From NCBI GenBank assembly GCA_003022435.1, contig PXUA01000015.1, forward strand, positions 62,001 through 126,000: a stretch of DNA of 64,000 bases, read 5' to 3'. The DNA is from Bacteroidetes bacterium SW_9_63_38. GTDB taxonomy: Bacteria; Bacteroidota; Rhodothermia; Rhodothermales; Salinibacteraceae. This document shows, in pieces, positions 1-8,417 of the stretch. Positions within the stretch are counted from its first letter, which is position 1, and each line of letters begins with the position of its first letter. The notes beneath the pieces were generated by a model. It did not search any database. It saw only the letters and a program-made list of their open reading frames with translations, and was not told the origin of the DNA. The position numbers and the translations under genes are program-made.

Positions 1-227
1 TCGATCATTTCGGCAACCGTAATGCCGGAACTGGTCTCCCGTTCCTGCAGGTCGCGATACACCTGGCCGGCGATGGTGTCGGGGTTGCCGAAGATCTCGT
101 AGATCAGTTTGTAAAAGGTTTCCTGATGGTCGGCCGCGACCTGAATGTGGATGCCGTCCTCAGTCCGGAGGGACAGCATCTCCTCGTCGGCATAGGCCTC
201 GTAGAAAACCTCAACGTCGTCGTCCAT
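1..227 (-). CDS. Conserved hypothetical protein, 3' part missing
   Basis: An open frame begins at an ATG on the minus strand (first base 227) and runs off the left edge of the window, so only about 75 N-terminal residues are visible (starting MDDDVEVFYEAYADEEML). The visible part is acidic and soluble, with no signal peptide or membrane segment. It contains a stretch that reads like an alpha/beta domain (HIQVAADHQETFYKLIYEIF). I do not recognise the family and assign no function. Codon use and acidity fit the neighbouring genes, which supports it as a real gene rather than a shadow frame. Confidence 0.6.
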   Translation of the reverse strand, partial: MDDDVEVFYEAYADEEMLSLRTEDGIHIQVAADHQETFYKLIYEIFGNPDTIAGQVYRDLQERETSSGITVAEMI

Positions 228-313
228 AGTGCAGAAGAAGGAACGCTAGGTGGAAACGGCGGCGAATGTTGACGTGGCTTATTTCCCCAACCTAAGAAAC
301 AGAATCGAAATGG

Positions 314-1747
314 TCACACCCCGATTGTTGCCGAGCGGTGGGCCCGGCCGATGCGCCTCCACTCCCCGGACGCGTAGCGGTAGTAGATGACGGCGGCGGG
401 GAGGCCGGTTTCGAGCACGAGGGACATGTAGAGGCCCCAGGTCCCGAGGGCGGTCGTGGCTCCGAGGTAGGCGGCGGGCAGGGCCCCGACGAGGAGTCCC
501 AGTATCTGGCCGTAGAAGGGCCACTGCGTGTCGCCGCTGGCGCGGAGCGGACCCATGCCGCCGCTGATCACGCCCCAGAGGAGAACGCTCACGCACGCCG
601 CACGCAAGATCGGAACCGTTACGCCGAGCGCCTCCGGCGTGTCCACGAACAGATGGACGATCGGCGTCGCGGTGAGAAACACGGCTACCGCTACCGCGGC
701 GAACGCCGCCACGGTAAAGCGAAACGCCTCGCGGGCGTACAGTTCAGCCAACTGGTCGTCTTCCCGCCCCAGGGCCTGTCCAACGAGGCTGCTGGAGGCG
801 AGGCCGAAGCCCCAGCCCGGCGTGTTCATGAGGGCGCGGACGCGGAGGGCAATCACGTAAGCGGCCACCACCTCGGGGCCGAAGAGGCCGACGATGGCAA
901 GCATCGGAAACTGCCCGCCGTTCTGGGCCATCTTGCGGAGGACGAGCGGAGTGGACACTCGAAGAAGGTGGGAGGCGTCCGTCGTGCTCCACAGGGGGGC
1001 CGTCCAGCGTAGACGAATCGGAAGCGGGCCGAGCAGAGGGAGCCGCCCCGTTCCGAGGCCCCAGACGAACAGGCCGAGGCTGAGAATGCTCCCTACCACG
1101 GTCCCCAGTGCTGCCCCCACCACGCCGAGGTCGAAGAGGAAGATGAGCACTGCGTTGATTGCCACGTTCAAAACGGCCCCGCCGGCCCGCACCACCATTG
1201 GGGTCCAGGCGTCGTCGGCCCCGATCAGGGAGCGACTTGCAATGAGGTTGAGTGCCGAAAACGGAATCGCGAGGCTGGCTATCTGCAGGTAGTCGGTCCC
1301 GTACCGGATGGCGGCGTCGCCAGTCCCGATGAGCCGAATGAGCGGTTCCGGGAACGTCCAGAACAGCACCACCAGCGGCAGCGTCGCGACCAGGGCCAGT
1401 GCCGCGCTCACCGTGATGGCGGTGCCGATCTGCTCGTGCCGCTCGGCCCCGTAGCGCTGGGACACCAGACTGATTGTCCCGCCTGCGATCCCGCCCCCGA
1501 TCATGAACGTCATCGTCCAGAACGGAACGCCGTACCCGACGCCGGCGATGGCCGCGGGCCCGAGTGCCGTCCCCACCATCGCCACGTCGGCCGTGGCCTT
1601 CGACATGCGTGCCAGGCCCGTCACCATGCGGGGCCAGGCCAGGGCCGTAATCTGCTGCGCGCGGGCGGAAGACAGCAGCCCCAGGCGCACTAGGAGCCAC
1701 CCAAGCGCCCGGATCAGTGCTCGCACGGGATTAGGGAGAACGGCCAC
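314..1747 (-). CDS. MATE family multidrug/cation antiporter
   Basis: The 477-residue product is an integral inner-membrane protein with about twelve hydrophobic segments arranged as two repeated halves, the usual MATE architecture and length (450-480 aa). MATE transporters expel cationic drugs or metabolites in exchange for Na+ or H+; in a halophile Na+ coupling is plausible, but the sequence does not tell. The N-terminal half contains glycine-rich helices typical of the family (for example GYGVPFWTMTFMIGGGIAGG) followed by the conserved SQRYGA loop. The gene stands alone, 157 bases beyond the end of the aminopeptidase gene on the same strand. Substrate is unknown. The family call is secure; a closer DinF-like versus NorM-like assignment is not. 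Confidence 0.85.
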   Translation of the reverse strand: MAVLPNPVRALIRALGWLLVRLGLLSSARAQQITALAWPRMVTGLARMSKATADVAMVGTALGPAAIAGVGYGVPFWTMTFMIGGGIAGGTISLVSQRYGAERHEQIGTAITVSAALALVATLPLVVLFWTFPEPLIRLIGTGDAAIRYGTDYLQIASLAIPFSALNLIASRSLIGADDAWTPMVVRAGGAVLNVAINAVLIFLFDLGVVGAALGTVVGSILSLGLFVWGLGTGRLPLLGPLPIRLRWTAPLWSTTDASHLLRVSTPLVLRKMAQNGGQFPMLAIVGLFGPEVVAAYVIALRVRALMNTPGWGFGLASSSLVGQALGREDDQLAELYAREAFRFTVAAFAAVAVAVFLTATPIVHLFVDTPEALGVTVPILRAACVSVLLWGVISGGMGPLRASGDTQWPFYGQILGLLVGALPAAYLGATTALGTWGLYMSLVLETGLPAAVIYYRYASGEWRRIGRAHRSATIGV

Positions 1748-1904
1748 CGGAAAGAGGGACGCTTGCGAGAACCATGACGGAAGGACTCCGCCCGCAACGA
1801 AGCAGTTGGGGCTCTACAGGTCCCTCTCGGGGACGTTCGTGGACGGAGGAGAAAAGACATCTCCTTTACAAGTCGCACGCGGAACAGCGGTGTGTTCCGG
1901 CTGA

Positions 1905-3302
1905 TTACGAAGCGCCCGCTTGGGCCTCGACGGCCGAGACGGTTTTGGGAATTTCCGGACCGAGACGCCGAGCGCCGTCGTTCGTGACGAGAACGTCGTC
2001 CTCAATGCGAATGCCCCCGATATCCATGAATGCCTCGGTGCGCTCGTAGTTGATATACTCGGCATGTCGGTGTTCATCGCGCCACTGGGAGAAGAGGGCG
2101 GGGATGAAGTAGAGGCCCGGCTCGACGGTGAGGACGAAGCCCGGCGCCAGCGGACGGGCAAGGCGGAGCGTGTGCAGGCCGAACTGGTCACTTCGGGACT
2201 GGTCCTCGGCGTACCCCACCCGGTTCTCGCCCAGGTTTTCCATGTCGTGCACGTCCAGTCCCAGCATGTGCCCGAGTCCGTGGGGAAAGAAGAGCGCGTG
2301 CGCCCCGGCGTTCACGGCGGCGTCCACGGGACCGTTCATGAGCCCGATCTCGATCAGGTGGTTCGTGAGGACACGGCAGGCGTGGCGATGAATTTCAATG
2401 AATGAGGTGCCCGGCTCGATCGCGTTGAGGGCCGTCGTCTGTGCGTCCAGAACGGCGTTATAGAGCCGCCGCTGTCGGTCGGTGAAGGGGCCGCCGACGG
2501 GAACCACACGAGTGATGTCGCCTGCGTAGTGGAGAGGCGAGGTGCCGCCTGCGTCCACGAGCAGCAGGTCGTTGGCGCTCAGGGAATGGGAATAGTCGTG
2601 GTTGTGCAGGACCTCCCCCCGGATCGAGCAGGTCGGACGGAAGGAGAGGCCCCGGCCCTTCGCCTCGGCAATGCCGGCGAGCCGTCCCGCGATGGCCCGC
2701 TCCGAGGTGCCGGGGGCCGCCCGTTCGAAAGCGGCCTCGTGCATGTGTGCCGTCGTGTCGAGGGCAGCCTCCAGTTGCTCCACTTCAGCCTCCGACTTCA
2801 CGGAACGCTGCGTCACGATGGCGTCGAGTACCGGGGCTGAGACGTACGCCTCCACGTCGTCGCGGGCGTCGCCGAGCAGAGTGCGAAGCCGTTGGCGGTG
2901 CCGGGGGCGGTAGGGCGGAAGCAGGTGGAGGGGGCGGTCCTGTTTGAGGGCATTCGCCAGCGTTTCCGAGAGGGCGGATCGCGGCGCGGTCCGATCCACC
3001 CCGGCCCGCTCGGCGCGGTCGCGGAGCGACGGATGATCGCCCATCCAGACGATGTCGTCCAGCGACGGATCGTCGCCGAACAGCCGGGCCTCGCCGTCAT
3101 CCAGGTCCAGGACCGCGTCCAGGCCGGGCACGTCGAGACCGAAATAGTACAGAAATGTGCTGTCCTGCCGAAACGGGTACGGGTTGGCGGCAGCGTTCAT
3201 GGCGCTCTCCTCGTTGCCCAGAAATAGCACGAGCCCGGACTCGTCCCGCAGAGTGCGGCACAGGGTGCGGCGTCGGTGTGCGTACGTGGGCGGGGCAAAC
3301 AT
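1905..3302 (-). CDS. pepP: Aminopeptidase P (Xaa-Pro aminopeptidase, M24B)
   Basis: This 465-residue cytoplasmic enzyme should remove the N-terminal residue from peptides whose second residue is proline. An AMP_N-type N-terminal domain (residues 1 to about 150, with the NPYPFRQDSTFLYYFG signature) precedes a pita-bread catalytic domain. The five dinuclear metal ligands can be placed by motif: Asp250 (LLVDAGG), Asp262 (GDITR), His345 (HGLGHMLGLDVHD), Glu394 (TVEPGLYF) and Glu434 (RIEDDVLV). Length and domain order match E. coli PepP. It starts at an ATG and lies 33 bases after the stop of the small membrane-protein gene on the same strand, so the two may be co-transcribed. A second, shorter M24B peptidase is encoded at 52.8 kb. 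Confidence 0.93.
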   Translation of the reverse strand: MFAPPTYAHRRRTLCRTLRDESGLVLFLGNEESAMNAAANPYPFRQDSTFLYYFGLDVPGLDAVLDLDDGEARLFGDDPSLDDIVWMGDHPSLRDRAERAGVDRTAPRSALSETLANALKQDRPLHLLPPYRPRHRQRLRTLLGDARDDVEAYVSAPVLDAIVTQRSVKSEAEVEQLEAALDTTAHMHEAAFERAAPGTSERAIAGRLAGIAEAKGRGLSFRPTCSIRGEVLHNHDYSHSLSANDLLLVDAGGTSPLHYAGDITRVVPVGGPFTDRQRRLYNAVLDAQTTALNAIEPGTSFIEIHRHACRVLTNHLIEIGLMNGPVDAAVNAGAHALFFPHGLGHMLGLDVHDMENLGENRVGYAEDQSRSDQFGLHTLRLARPLAPGFVLTVEPGLYFIPALFSQWRDEHRHAEYINYERTEAFMDIGGIRIEDDVLVTNDGARRLGPEIPKTVSAVEAQAGAS

Positions 3303-3335
3303 GAAGAGAGAGGGCAGTCCCGCAGGATCGTTGTG

Positions 3336-3743
3336 CTACTGAGCAGAGGGGTCCGGATCTCGGGCCAGCACCTGAAGCAGGGCGCGTGCTTGAGACAGCT
3401 CGTGGATCTCACGGACCGTGTGGTAGGACGAGTACACGGCGTAGGTGGTCACCAGAAGCACCGGCACGATCCACCACAGGGGGGCCGTTCCTCCGGACAG
3501 TGTGAACAGCCAGTGGCCGACGAGAAGGCCGAAGTAGATGCCGGCGACCAGCATCGAGATGAGGGAGTACTGGGCCGTAGAAAGGCGACTGTCGACACTC
3601 GACAAAACATCGCTGTAGCGCTCATTCTCCAACGCCTCCAGGTCCACGACCCCAGAGAGCTCCGTGCGCACTCCCTCACTGCCGTGTGGGGCGAGGCGGT
3701 CGAGAACCTGACGGTGTAGCAGATCCGGAGAAAGCGCAGACAT
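3336..3743 (-). CDS. Small membrane protein of unknown function
   Basis: The 135-residue product has a soluble acidic N-terminal half (about 55 residues) followed by two hydrophobic segments, around residues 58-80 and 88-103, and a short cytoplasmic tail, so it is probably a two-helix inner-membrane protein. No catalytic motif is visible and I do not recognise the family. It begins at an ATG and ends 33 bases before the pepP start on the same strand. The regular amphipathic N-terminus and the clean pair of membrane helices support a real gene. Confidence 0.7.
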   Translation of the reverse strand: MSALSPDLLHRQVLDRLAPHGSEGVRTELSGVVDLEALENERYSDVLSSVDSRLSTAQYSLISMLVAGIYFGLLVGHWLFTLSGGTAPLWWIVPVLLVTTYAVYSSYHTVREIHELSQARALLQVLARDPDPSAQ

Positions 3744-4417
3744 GGACGGAGGAACGCAACCGATGGAGGGAAACTGGAGCCCGCCGGAATCCCGAAGTCA
3801 ATTCTACCGATCCGTGAGAACGTATGTACCCCATTTTCCAAAAAGCTTGGAGATCCTAGATGCTGCGAATCTGAGATTGCTGGAGATTCTAAATCTCCTG
3901 GACCGTGTGTAGCCGCAAGCAGGAAGCGGAGTTTACAAACTTATTCACGTATCGGTAAGGGCAACGATGGGTATCCCCCATGGTAAGATCCTTCGAGAGC
4001 GAGGTCAACGGGTCCCCCTCAAATCTGCGGAAAAGCGTGGGATGGACGGGGGGAGCTCGCCGGTTGGAGGTGCCGAATTCTGCCGGAATAGGGAAGAGAT
4101 TGGCCGTAGGGGCGCCGTGGGCTTCCTCGGCGCGGTCAGGCAGAACGGGAGAGGCGCATCGAGAGGGGTGGGAGGCGTTGCGTTCCGTTCCATCCTTCAA
4201 TATACTACCCGAAACGCCCTCCGAGTGGGTCATGTGCTACATCCCTGCCCGTAACCGCACCCGGGCGGCGCCGTGGAAGGGGGCGGCTTCGGCAGAGCGC
4301 CGAGGTCTCCATGCGTCTATGCTCCCTGTCCGCAGGGAGCCCGAGGGATCGGGGACACCGTCCCCATGTATTGACCGGAGAGGCCAACAGATCTTTGCTT
4401 TCTATCTCCAGACGCTC
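3744..4417. other. 674-bp intergenic region between divergent genes
   Basis: This stretch separates the small membrane-protein gene (minus strand) from the TerB-like gene (plus strand). Bases 3805-3957 are a MITE-like element described separately. The remainder (3958-4417) is GC-rich and open in several frames, but the translated residues are low-complexity, rich in Arg, Gly and Ser, and show no family signature, so I do not call a gene there. Promoters for both divergent genes must lie here; I could not place them with confidence. Confidence 0.6.
3805..3957 (-). mobile_element. MITE-like element, family 2, copy A (153 bp)
   Basis: The segment has imperfect terminal inverted repeats: TACCGATCCGTGAGAA at its left end on the plus strand and TACCGATACGTGAATAA at its right end read on the minus strand. 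A second, shorter copy lies at 36868-36966 in the opposite orientation. Both outer ends carry TA, which would fit a TA target duplication of the IS630/Tc1 type. Copy A has about 55 extra internal bases that include a nested GGAGATT...AATCTCC hairpin. It encodes no protein, so it could only move with a transposase supplied from elsewhere. The relationship between copies is seen directly; mobility is inferred. Confidence 0.7.
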
Positions 4418-5221
4418 ATGCACTCTTCAGAGGCTTGGACGACCTCACACGACCTCGCCCTCATCTACATTGCTCTGGCGTATGGCACCGACCATGATCT
4501 GAGCGAGGACGAGATGTCGACCCTCACCGACGCGCTTCGCGACTGGACCGTGATGCCGAACGACGCGCGCATCCAGGAGATTGTGATGGAGGCCACGACG
4601 GCGTTCCTGGAAGGAGATGCGCGAGCGGAGGTGCGTCGCTCGATCGACAAGCTGGGCAATGAGCTCTCCTTTGAGGAGCGGCGGCACGCTCTTCGGGATG
4701 CCATCCGCATTGCGGAGGCCGACGGCGTGCTTCTTGAACGCGAGCAGGGTCTTATTCAGATCGTGGCCGACGCCTGGTCGTTGAAGCAGATGAGCGAGGA
4801 GCTGATCCAGGACACCTCCGCCGTCGTCCAGCGACAAGGGGAGAACTGGGGCCTGATTCACGAGCTTGCGTTTCTGTACATCATCGTCGCGCACAGTGCG
4901 GATGACGACCTATCCACCAAAGAGATTGAACTGATCCTCGACCGGTTGCAGGACTGGCAGTCCACGCTGGACGAGGACGAGTTGCGGGAGGTCTTCCGGC
5001 GCGCGCTTCAGGTCTACGCCGAGGGGCCCGGAAACTCCCTCGTCGAGGGGTCCGTCGGAGCGTTAAAGGAGGCCCTGCCGCTCGTACAGCGCCTCACGGT
5101 CCTGGACGACCTCCGCGCGGTGGCGCAGGCGGAGGGGCCGCTCACAGATACGGATCGGGAGTTGCTCCTCAACCTTGCTCGGGCCTGGGACATCAACGTG
5201 CGGTTGAACGGACAGAGCTGA
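4418..5221 (+). CDS. Protein with two tandem TerB-like helical domains
   Basis: The product (267 aa from the ATG at 4418) consists of two similar all-helical halves. Residues about 10-125 contain HDLALIYIALAYGTDHDLS and residues about 150-265 contain HELAFLYIIVAHSADDDLS at the equivalent place, so the gene arose by internal duplication. Each half also has a EADG or QAEGPL segment, as in TerB-type acidic helical-bundle domains found in tellurite-resistance and stress proteins; the biochemical role of such domains is not established. The frame stays open to 3980, but the extra residues are low-complexity, so I chose 4418, where acidic halophile composition begins. No ribosome-binding site is obvious. 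Confidence in the gene is high, in the family moderate. Confidence 0.75.
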   Translation: MHSSEAWTTSHDLALIYIALAYGTDHDLSEDEMSTLTDALRDWTVMPNDARIQEIVMEATTAFLEGDARAEVRRSIDKLGNELSFEERRHALRDAIRIAEADGVLLEREQGLIQIVADAWSLKQMSEELIQDTSAVVQRQGENWGLIHELAFLYIIVAHSADDDLSTKEIELILDRLQDWQSTLDEDELREVFRRALQVYAEGPGNSLVEGSVGALKEALPLVQRLTVLDDLRAVAQAEGPLTDTDRELLLNLARAWDINVRLNGQS

Positions 5222-5242
5222 CGACGTGTCGCGGCGGCCGGT

Positions 5243-5791
5243 TTATCCGGACGGGGGCGCGTCGTCGCTCGACTCTTCGTCGGTGTGTCGTGGAATTTGG
5301 CGCCCCGTCCCTTCCCAGCTATCGTCGGACCCGTTGGGGGACGGCGGGCGGTCGGGGGGCGTTCCGGTGCCGTTAGGGCCGGGGGCCGTGCCGCCGAAGA
5401 ATCCGAACTGCATCTGCAAGGATCCTTCCTCCACCTTCGACTTCAAGCGGCGCATCAGCAGACGGCGGATGAGGGCTCGGGTCGGGGGGAGCAGGCCGAG
5501 AAATCCGACGGCATCGGTGAGCACGCCGGGCGTGACCAGCAACGCACCCGCGACGAGAATGATGACGCCGTCGATGAGCTCCGTCCCCGGGAGGTCGCCC
5601 CGGTTCAGGCGCTCGTTCAGGCGGTGCCACGTGTTCAGACCCTCCCGGCGAGCAAGGTAGCTGCCGACGATCCCGGTCGCCACGATGAGCCCGATGGTGG
5701 CCGGAAACCCGATGAGACGATCGACTTGGATGAGCATCCCCAGCTCGACGGCGGGGGTTAGGAGGAAAAGGAGCAGCAAGCGTCCGAGCAT
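5243..5791 (-). CDS. fxsA: FxsA family membrane protein
   Basis: From the ATG at 5791 the product has 182 residues. The N-terminus (MLGRLLLLFLLTPAVELGML) and the following GLIVATGIVGSYLARREG segment are typical of FxsA, a small inner-membrane protein; in E. coli, overproduced FxsA relieves exclusion of phage T7 by the F plasmid, and its normal job is unknown. Three to four hydrophobic segments lie within residues 1-105. The C-terminal 70 residues are hydrophilic, rich in Pro, Gly and Asp, and not part of the family core. The frame is open upstream to 5959, but those residues lack family similarity. It converges with the TerB-like gene, 21 bases away. Confidence 0.85.
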   Translation of the reverse strand: MLGRLLLLFLLTPAVELGMLIQVDRLIGFPATIGLIVATGIVGSYLARREGLNTWHRLNERLNRGDLPGTELIDGVIILVAGALLVTPGVLTDAVGFLGLLPPTRALIRRLLMRRLKSKVEEGSLQMQFGFFGGTAPGPNGTGTPPDRPPSPNGSDDSWEGTGRQIPRHTDEESSDDAPPSG

Positions 5792-6534
5792 GGAACAGGT
5801 GCGTCGGTGGGGGGAACGTCGTGGGGCAGGGGAAAACTTCACCGCTGAATGCTGTCTTCGGGTATGGCACCCGGCCCAAAATGATTCCGACAAACCGGGT
5901 TTAGAGCCGATGGAGACGGAATCAGCACATGTGTGACCTGTAGGCACGGAATCGTTCATTTATGGCACGCATCCACTCTTGGTTCTGTATACAGCGCCGG
6001 CCTGGACACGCCCACGGGTCGATCGGGATCCGGAGAGGCTCCCACCGGAGGTGAAAGCGCAGGCCGAGACGACATTCTCTACCTCTCTTCGGCAGCCGCG
6101 CTGGGTGGATGCACAGCGCTGGCGCCACGCCTGTCTGGAAGGGAGGCTGGACCCAGGTGCGTGCGATGATGGACATCGGGCTCCACGTTGCCGGGGACCA
6201 CGTGGTCGGCATTGGGAAGGTCGGGGGCCATCGAGACGGGCTTCGAGGTGGCCGAACGGCTTCGCGGGATCGAGCGGATACGTCCTTCAGACAGGAAGGA
6301 TAGTATTTCGTTCTCGTGCAGCGAGGACTCAAGTAGCTTTTATGGATAAAAAACGTTACCACGAATGGAGGCGAGTTTTTGAGGGGAGGATCGGTCCCTG
6401 GAGAGGAACGGAATTCCATCACGAGGTTGTCCGATTGCAGGCTTCGGATCGAGGGTTGAGCGCTGATGCAGGCTGGGAGCTCGTGCGTTCTGGACTCCGA
6501 TCTGTCTTCGCGGCTGGGATCACGCCGTCGCACG
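5792..6534. other. 743-bp region without a supportable gene
   Basis: Long frames are open here on both strands (for example 5922-6533 on the minus strand), but their translations are rich in Arg, Pro, Ser and Cys, lack the acidity of real genes in this window and show no motif I recognise. I also see no strong terminator or repeat. The region could hold decayed coding sequence or simply the promoter of fxsA. I leave it unassigned. Confidence 0.5.
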
Positions 6535-7293
6535 CTATACGAAATACTTCTCCTCGTGGATCGCCTCGTCGGGGAGGCCGAGTCGCTCGAAGATGCCCTG
6601 GGCCTTGTCGATCATTTCGGGATGGCCGCAGGTGTAGGCGGCGGTGTCGTCGAGCGGGAAGTCGTAGGGGTCGACGTGCTTGCGGAGCACGTCTTCCACG
6701 CGGCCCTGCTCGCCGCTCCAGTCGGGATCCTCCCAGGGGCGACTCACAGTGGGCACGTAGTCGAGCCATGTCGTCTCGGCGGCGTACCGCGTCAGTTCCT
6801 CGCGGTAGGTGCCGAGTTCCCAGGACCGGCTGCCGCCGTGGAGGATGAGGAGGCGGTGTGGAGTGTCGAGGTCGCCGTTGTCGAGGGCCTGTTTCTGGTG
6901 GCGGGCGATGCTTACATACGGCACCACGCCCGTCACGGTGGCGGCCATGATGTGATGCCGACGGCTGGGATCCAGCACGAATCGCCCGACGACTTTCTTC
7001 CGCATCCAGAGCTCCGCACCCGGGGCAAGGTTCCAGAGCTTAGGGGTGAGCTTCCCGTCGTCCACGAGTTCGATGAAGAATTCCAGCTCCGTGGCGCCGG
7101 GGGTCGCCCCGACGGAGTACGGACGTAAGAGAGGCGTGCTTTCTCCGTCTTCTCGGAGCCCGACAGTCGCGTATTGGCCCGGCGTAAAGTCGATGGGATC
7201 GGGCGACTGGACACGAAACAGTGCCAGGTCGTCCGAGAAATCGACGCGCTCTTGAAGCGTCAGGGTATGGTAGTCGTCCGGATTGAAGCCCAT
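6535..7293 (-). CDS. fpr: Ferredoxin/flavodoxin-NADP+ reductase
   Basis: The 252-residue flavoprotein should transfer electrons between NADP(H) and ferredoxin or flavodoxin in the cytoplasm. The FAD-binding beta-barrel carries the RPYSV motif (residue about 78), where Arg and Tyr contact the flavin. The NADP domain shows TGVVPYVSIARH and, near the C-terminus, YTCGHPEMI, which matches the conserved C-G-x-P-x-M nucleotide-binding loop. The protein ends in EEKYFV, and an aromatic residue near the C-terminus that stacks on the flavin is typical of bacterial Fpr. Length fits subclass bacterial FNRs (250-260 aa). It is followed upstream on the same strand by moxR, 45 bases away. Confidence 0.88.
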   Translation of the reverse strand: MGFNPDDYHTLTLQERVDFSDDLALFRVQSPDPIDFTPGQYATVGLREDGESTPLLRPYSVGATPGATELEFFIELVDDGKLTPKLWNLAPGAELWMRKKVVGRFVLDPSRRHHIMAATVTGVVPYVSIARHQKQALDNGDLDTPHRLLILHGGSRSWELGTYREELTRYAAETTWLDYVPTVSRPWEDPDWSGEQGRVEDVLRKHVDPYDFPLDDTAAYTCGHPEMIDKAQGIFERLGLPDEAIHEEKYFV

Positions 7294-7338
7294 GCTGTAG
7301 GAAAAGGACCGTGGTGATACAAAATGGGACGAGTATAA

Positions 7339-8370
7339 TTATCGGTCTGCATCCAGAAGCCGGTCGATGAGGTCGACAGCGTCCACGTCGTCGGCCTCAG
7401 CGTTGAAGCTTGGGACGATGCGGTGGCGGAGGACGGGAATGGCGATGCGTCGAACGTCCTCTTCTACCGGGGTCATTCGTCCGTCGAGGGCAGAGAGCGT
7501 CTTGGCGCCGAGCACGAGATATTGCGAGGCTCGCGGCCCGGCCCCATAGCTCAGGTAGTTGGTGATGAAGTCCGGGGCTTCGTTGACGCCCGGGCGCGTC
7601 TGCGACACGAGGCCAACGGCGTATTCGATGACGTTGTCGGCGACTGGAATTTGCCGCACGAACGATTGGTAGCGTCGCAGTTCGTCGATGCTCATCACCG
7701 TGTCCGGTTCGGCCTGCGGTTCCGCGGTGGTGCTTCGGACCACCTCGACCTCCTGGTCAAAGGTCGGATAGTCGAGCCACACGTTGAGCATGAACCGGTC
7801 CAGCTGTGCCTCGGGAAGGGGATAAGTCCCTTCCTGCTCAATTGGGTTCTGTGTGGCAAGGACGAAAAACGGCTCGTCGAGTGCGTGGGTGTCGCCCCCG
7901 GCCGTGACGTGATGCTCCTGCATCGCTTCCAGGAGGGCGGCCTGGGTTTTCGGCGGCGTGCGGTTGATTTCGTCGGCCAGCACGACGTTCGCGAAAATCG
8001 GGCCCTCTGCGAACTCAAAGTGGCGGGTACCGTCCATGGTCTCCTGGATGATCTCGGTACCGGTAATGTCGCTCGGCATCAGGTCCGGGGTAAACTGAAT
8101 CCGGCTGAAGTCCAGGTCCAGCGCGCCGGCCAGGGTGCGGACGAGGAGGGTCTTGGCGAGGCCCGGTACGCCCACCAGCAGCGCGTGGCCCTGCGCCATG
8201 AGGCAGACCACCACCATTTCGATGATCTCCTCCTGGCCCACGATGACCTTTCCGATTTCTCCACGGAGCCGATCGTAGGCAGTGCTCAGCTCATCGAGGG
8301 TTTCGGGATCTTGCGCGTCGGGACGGGGCATGGGGGCGATCAGTCTGGGCGCGGCCGGGGACACCGGCAC
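7339..8370 (-). CDS. MoxR family AAA+ ATPase
   Basis: The 343-residue product is a MoxR-type AAA+ ATPase, a class of chaperone-like proteins that mature or activate partner complexes, often together with VWA-domain proteins. Walker A is GVPGLAKTLL (about residues 81-90), Walker B is VVLADEINRTPPKTQ (about 145), and sensor 1 lies in LATQNPIEQEGTYPLPEAQL, a hallmark of this family. Length and motif order are standard. The usual neighbours, a DUF58 and a VWA gene, are not visible beside it; upstream on the same strand lies a SurA-like gene, 47 bases away. The partner protein is therefore unknown. Confidence 0.92.
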   Translation of the reverse strand: MPVSPAAPRLIAPMPRPDAQDPETLDELSTAYDRLRGEIGKVIVGQEEIIEMVVVCLMAQGHALLVGVPGLAKTLLVRTLAGALDLDFSRIQFTPDLMPSDITGTEIIQETMDGTRHFEFAEGPIFANVVLADEINRTPPKTQAALLEAMQEHHVTAGGDTHALDEPFFVLATQNPIEQEGTYPLPEAQLDRFMLNVWLDYPTFDQEVEVVRSTTAEPQAEPDTVMSIDELRRYQSFVRQIPVADNVIEYAVGLVSQTRPGVNEAPDFITNYLSYGAGPRASQYLVLGAKTLSALDGRMTPVEEDVRRIAIPVLRHRIVPSFNAEADDVDAVDLIDRLLDADR

Positions 8371-8417
8371 GAGGGAAAGGAGCGAGGAGGAAGTGGCTGC
8401 AGCGGAGAAAAGGGAGG

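Noticed and set aside
5922-6848. Overlapping long frames on both strands in and beside the fxsA-fpr gap
   Set aside because: Translations are Arg/Pro/Ser-rich, lack the acidity of real genes here and show no family signature.
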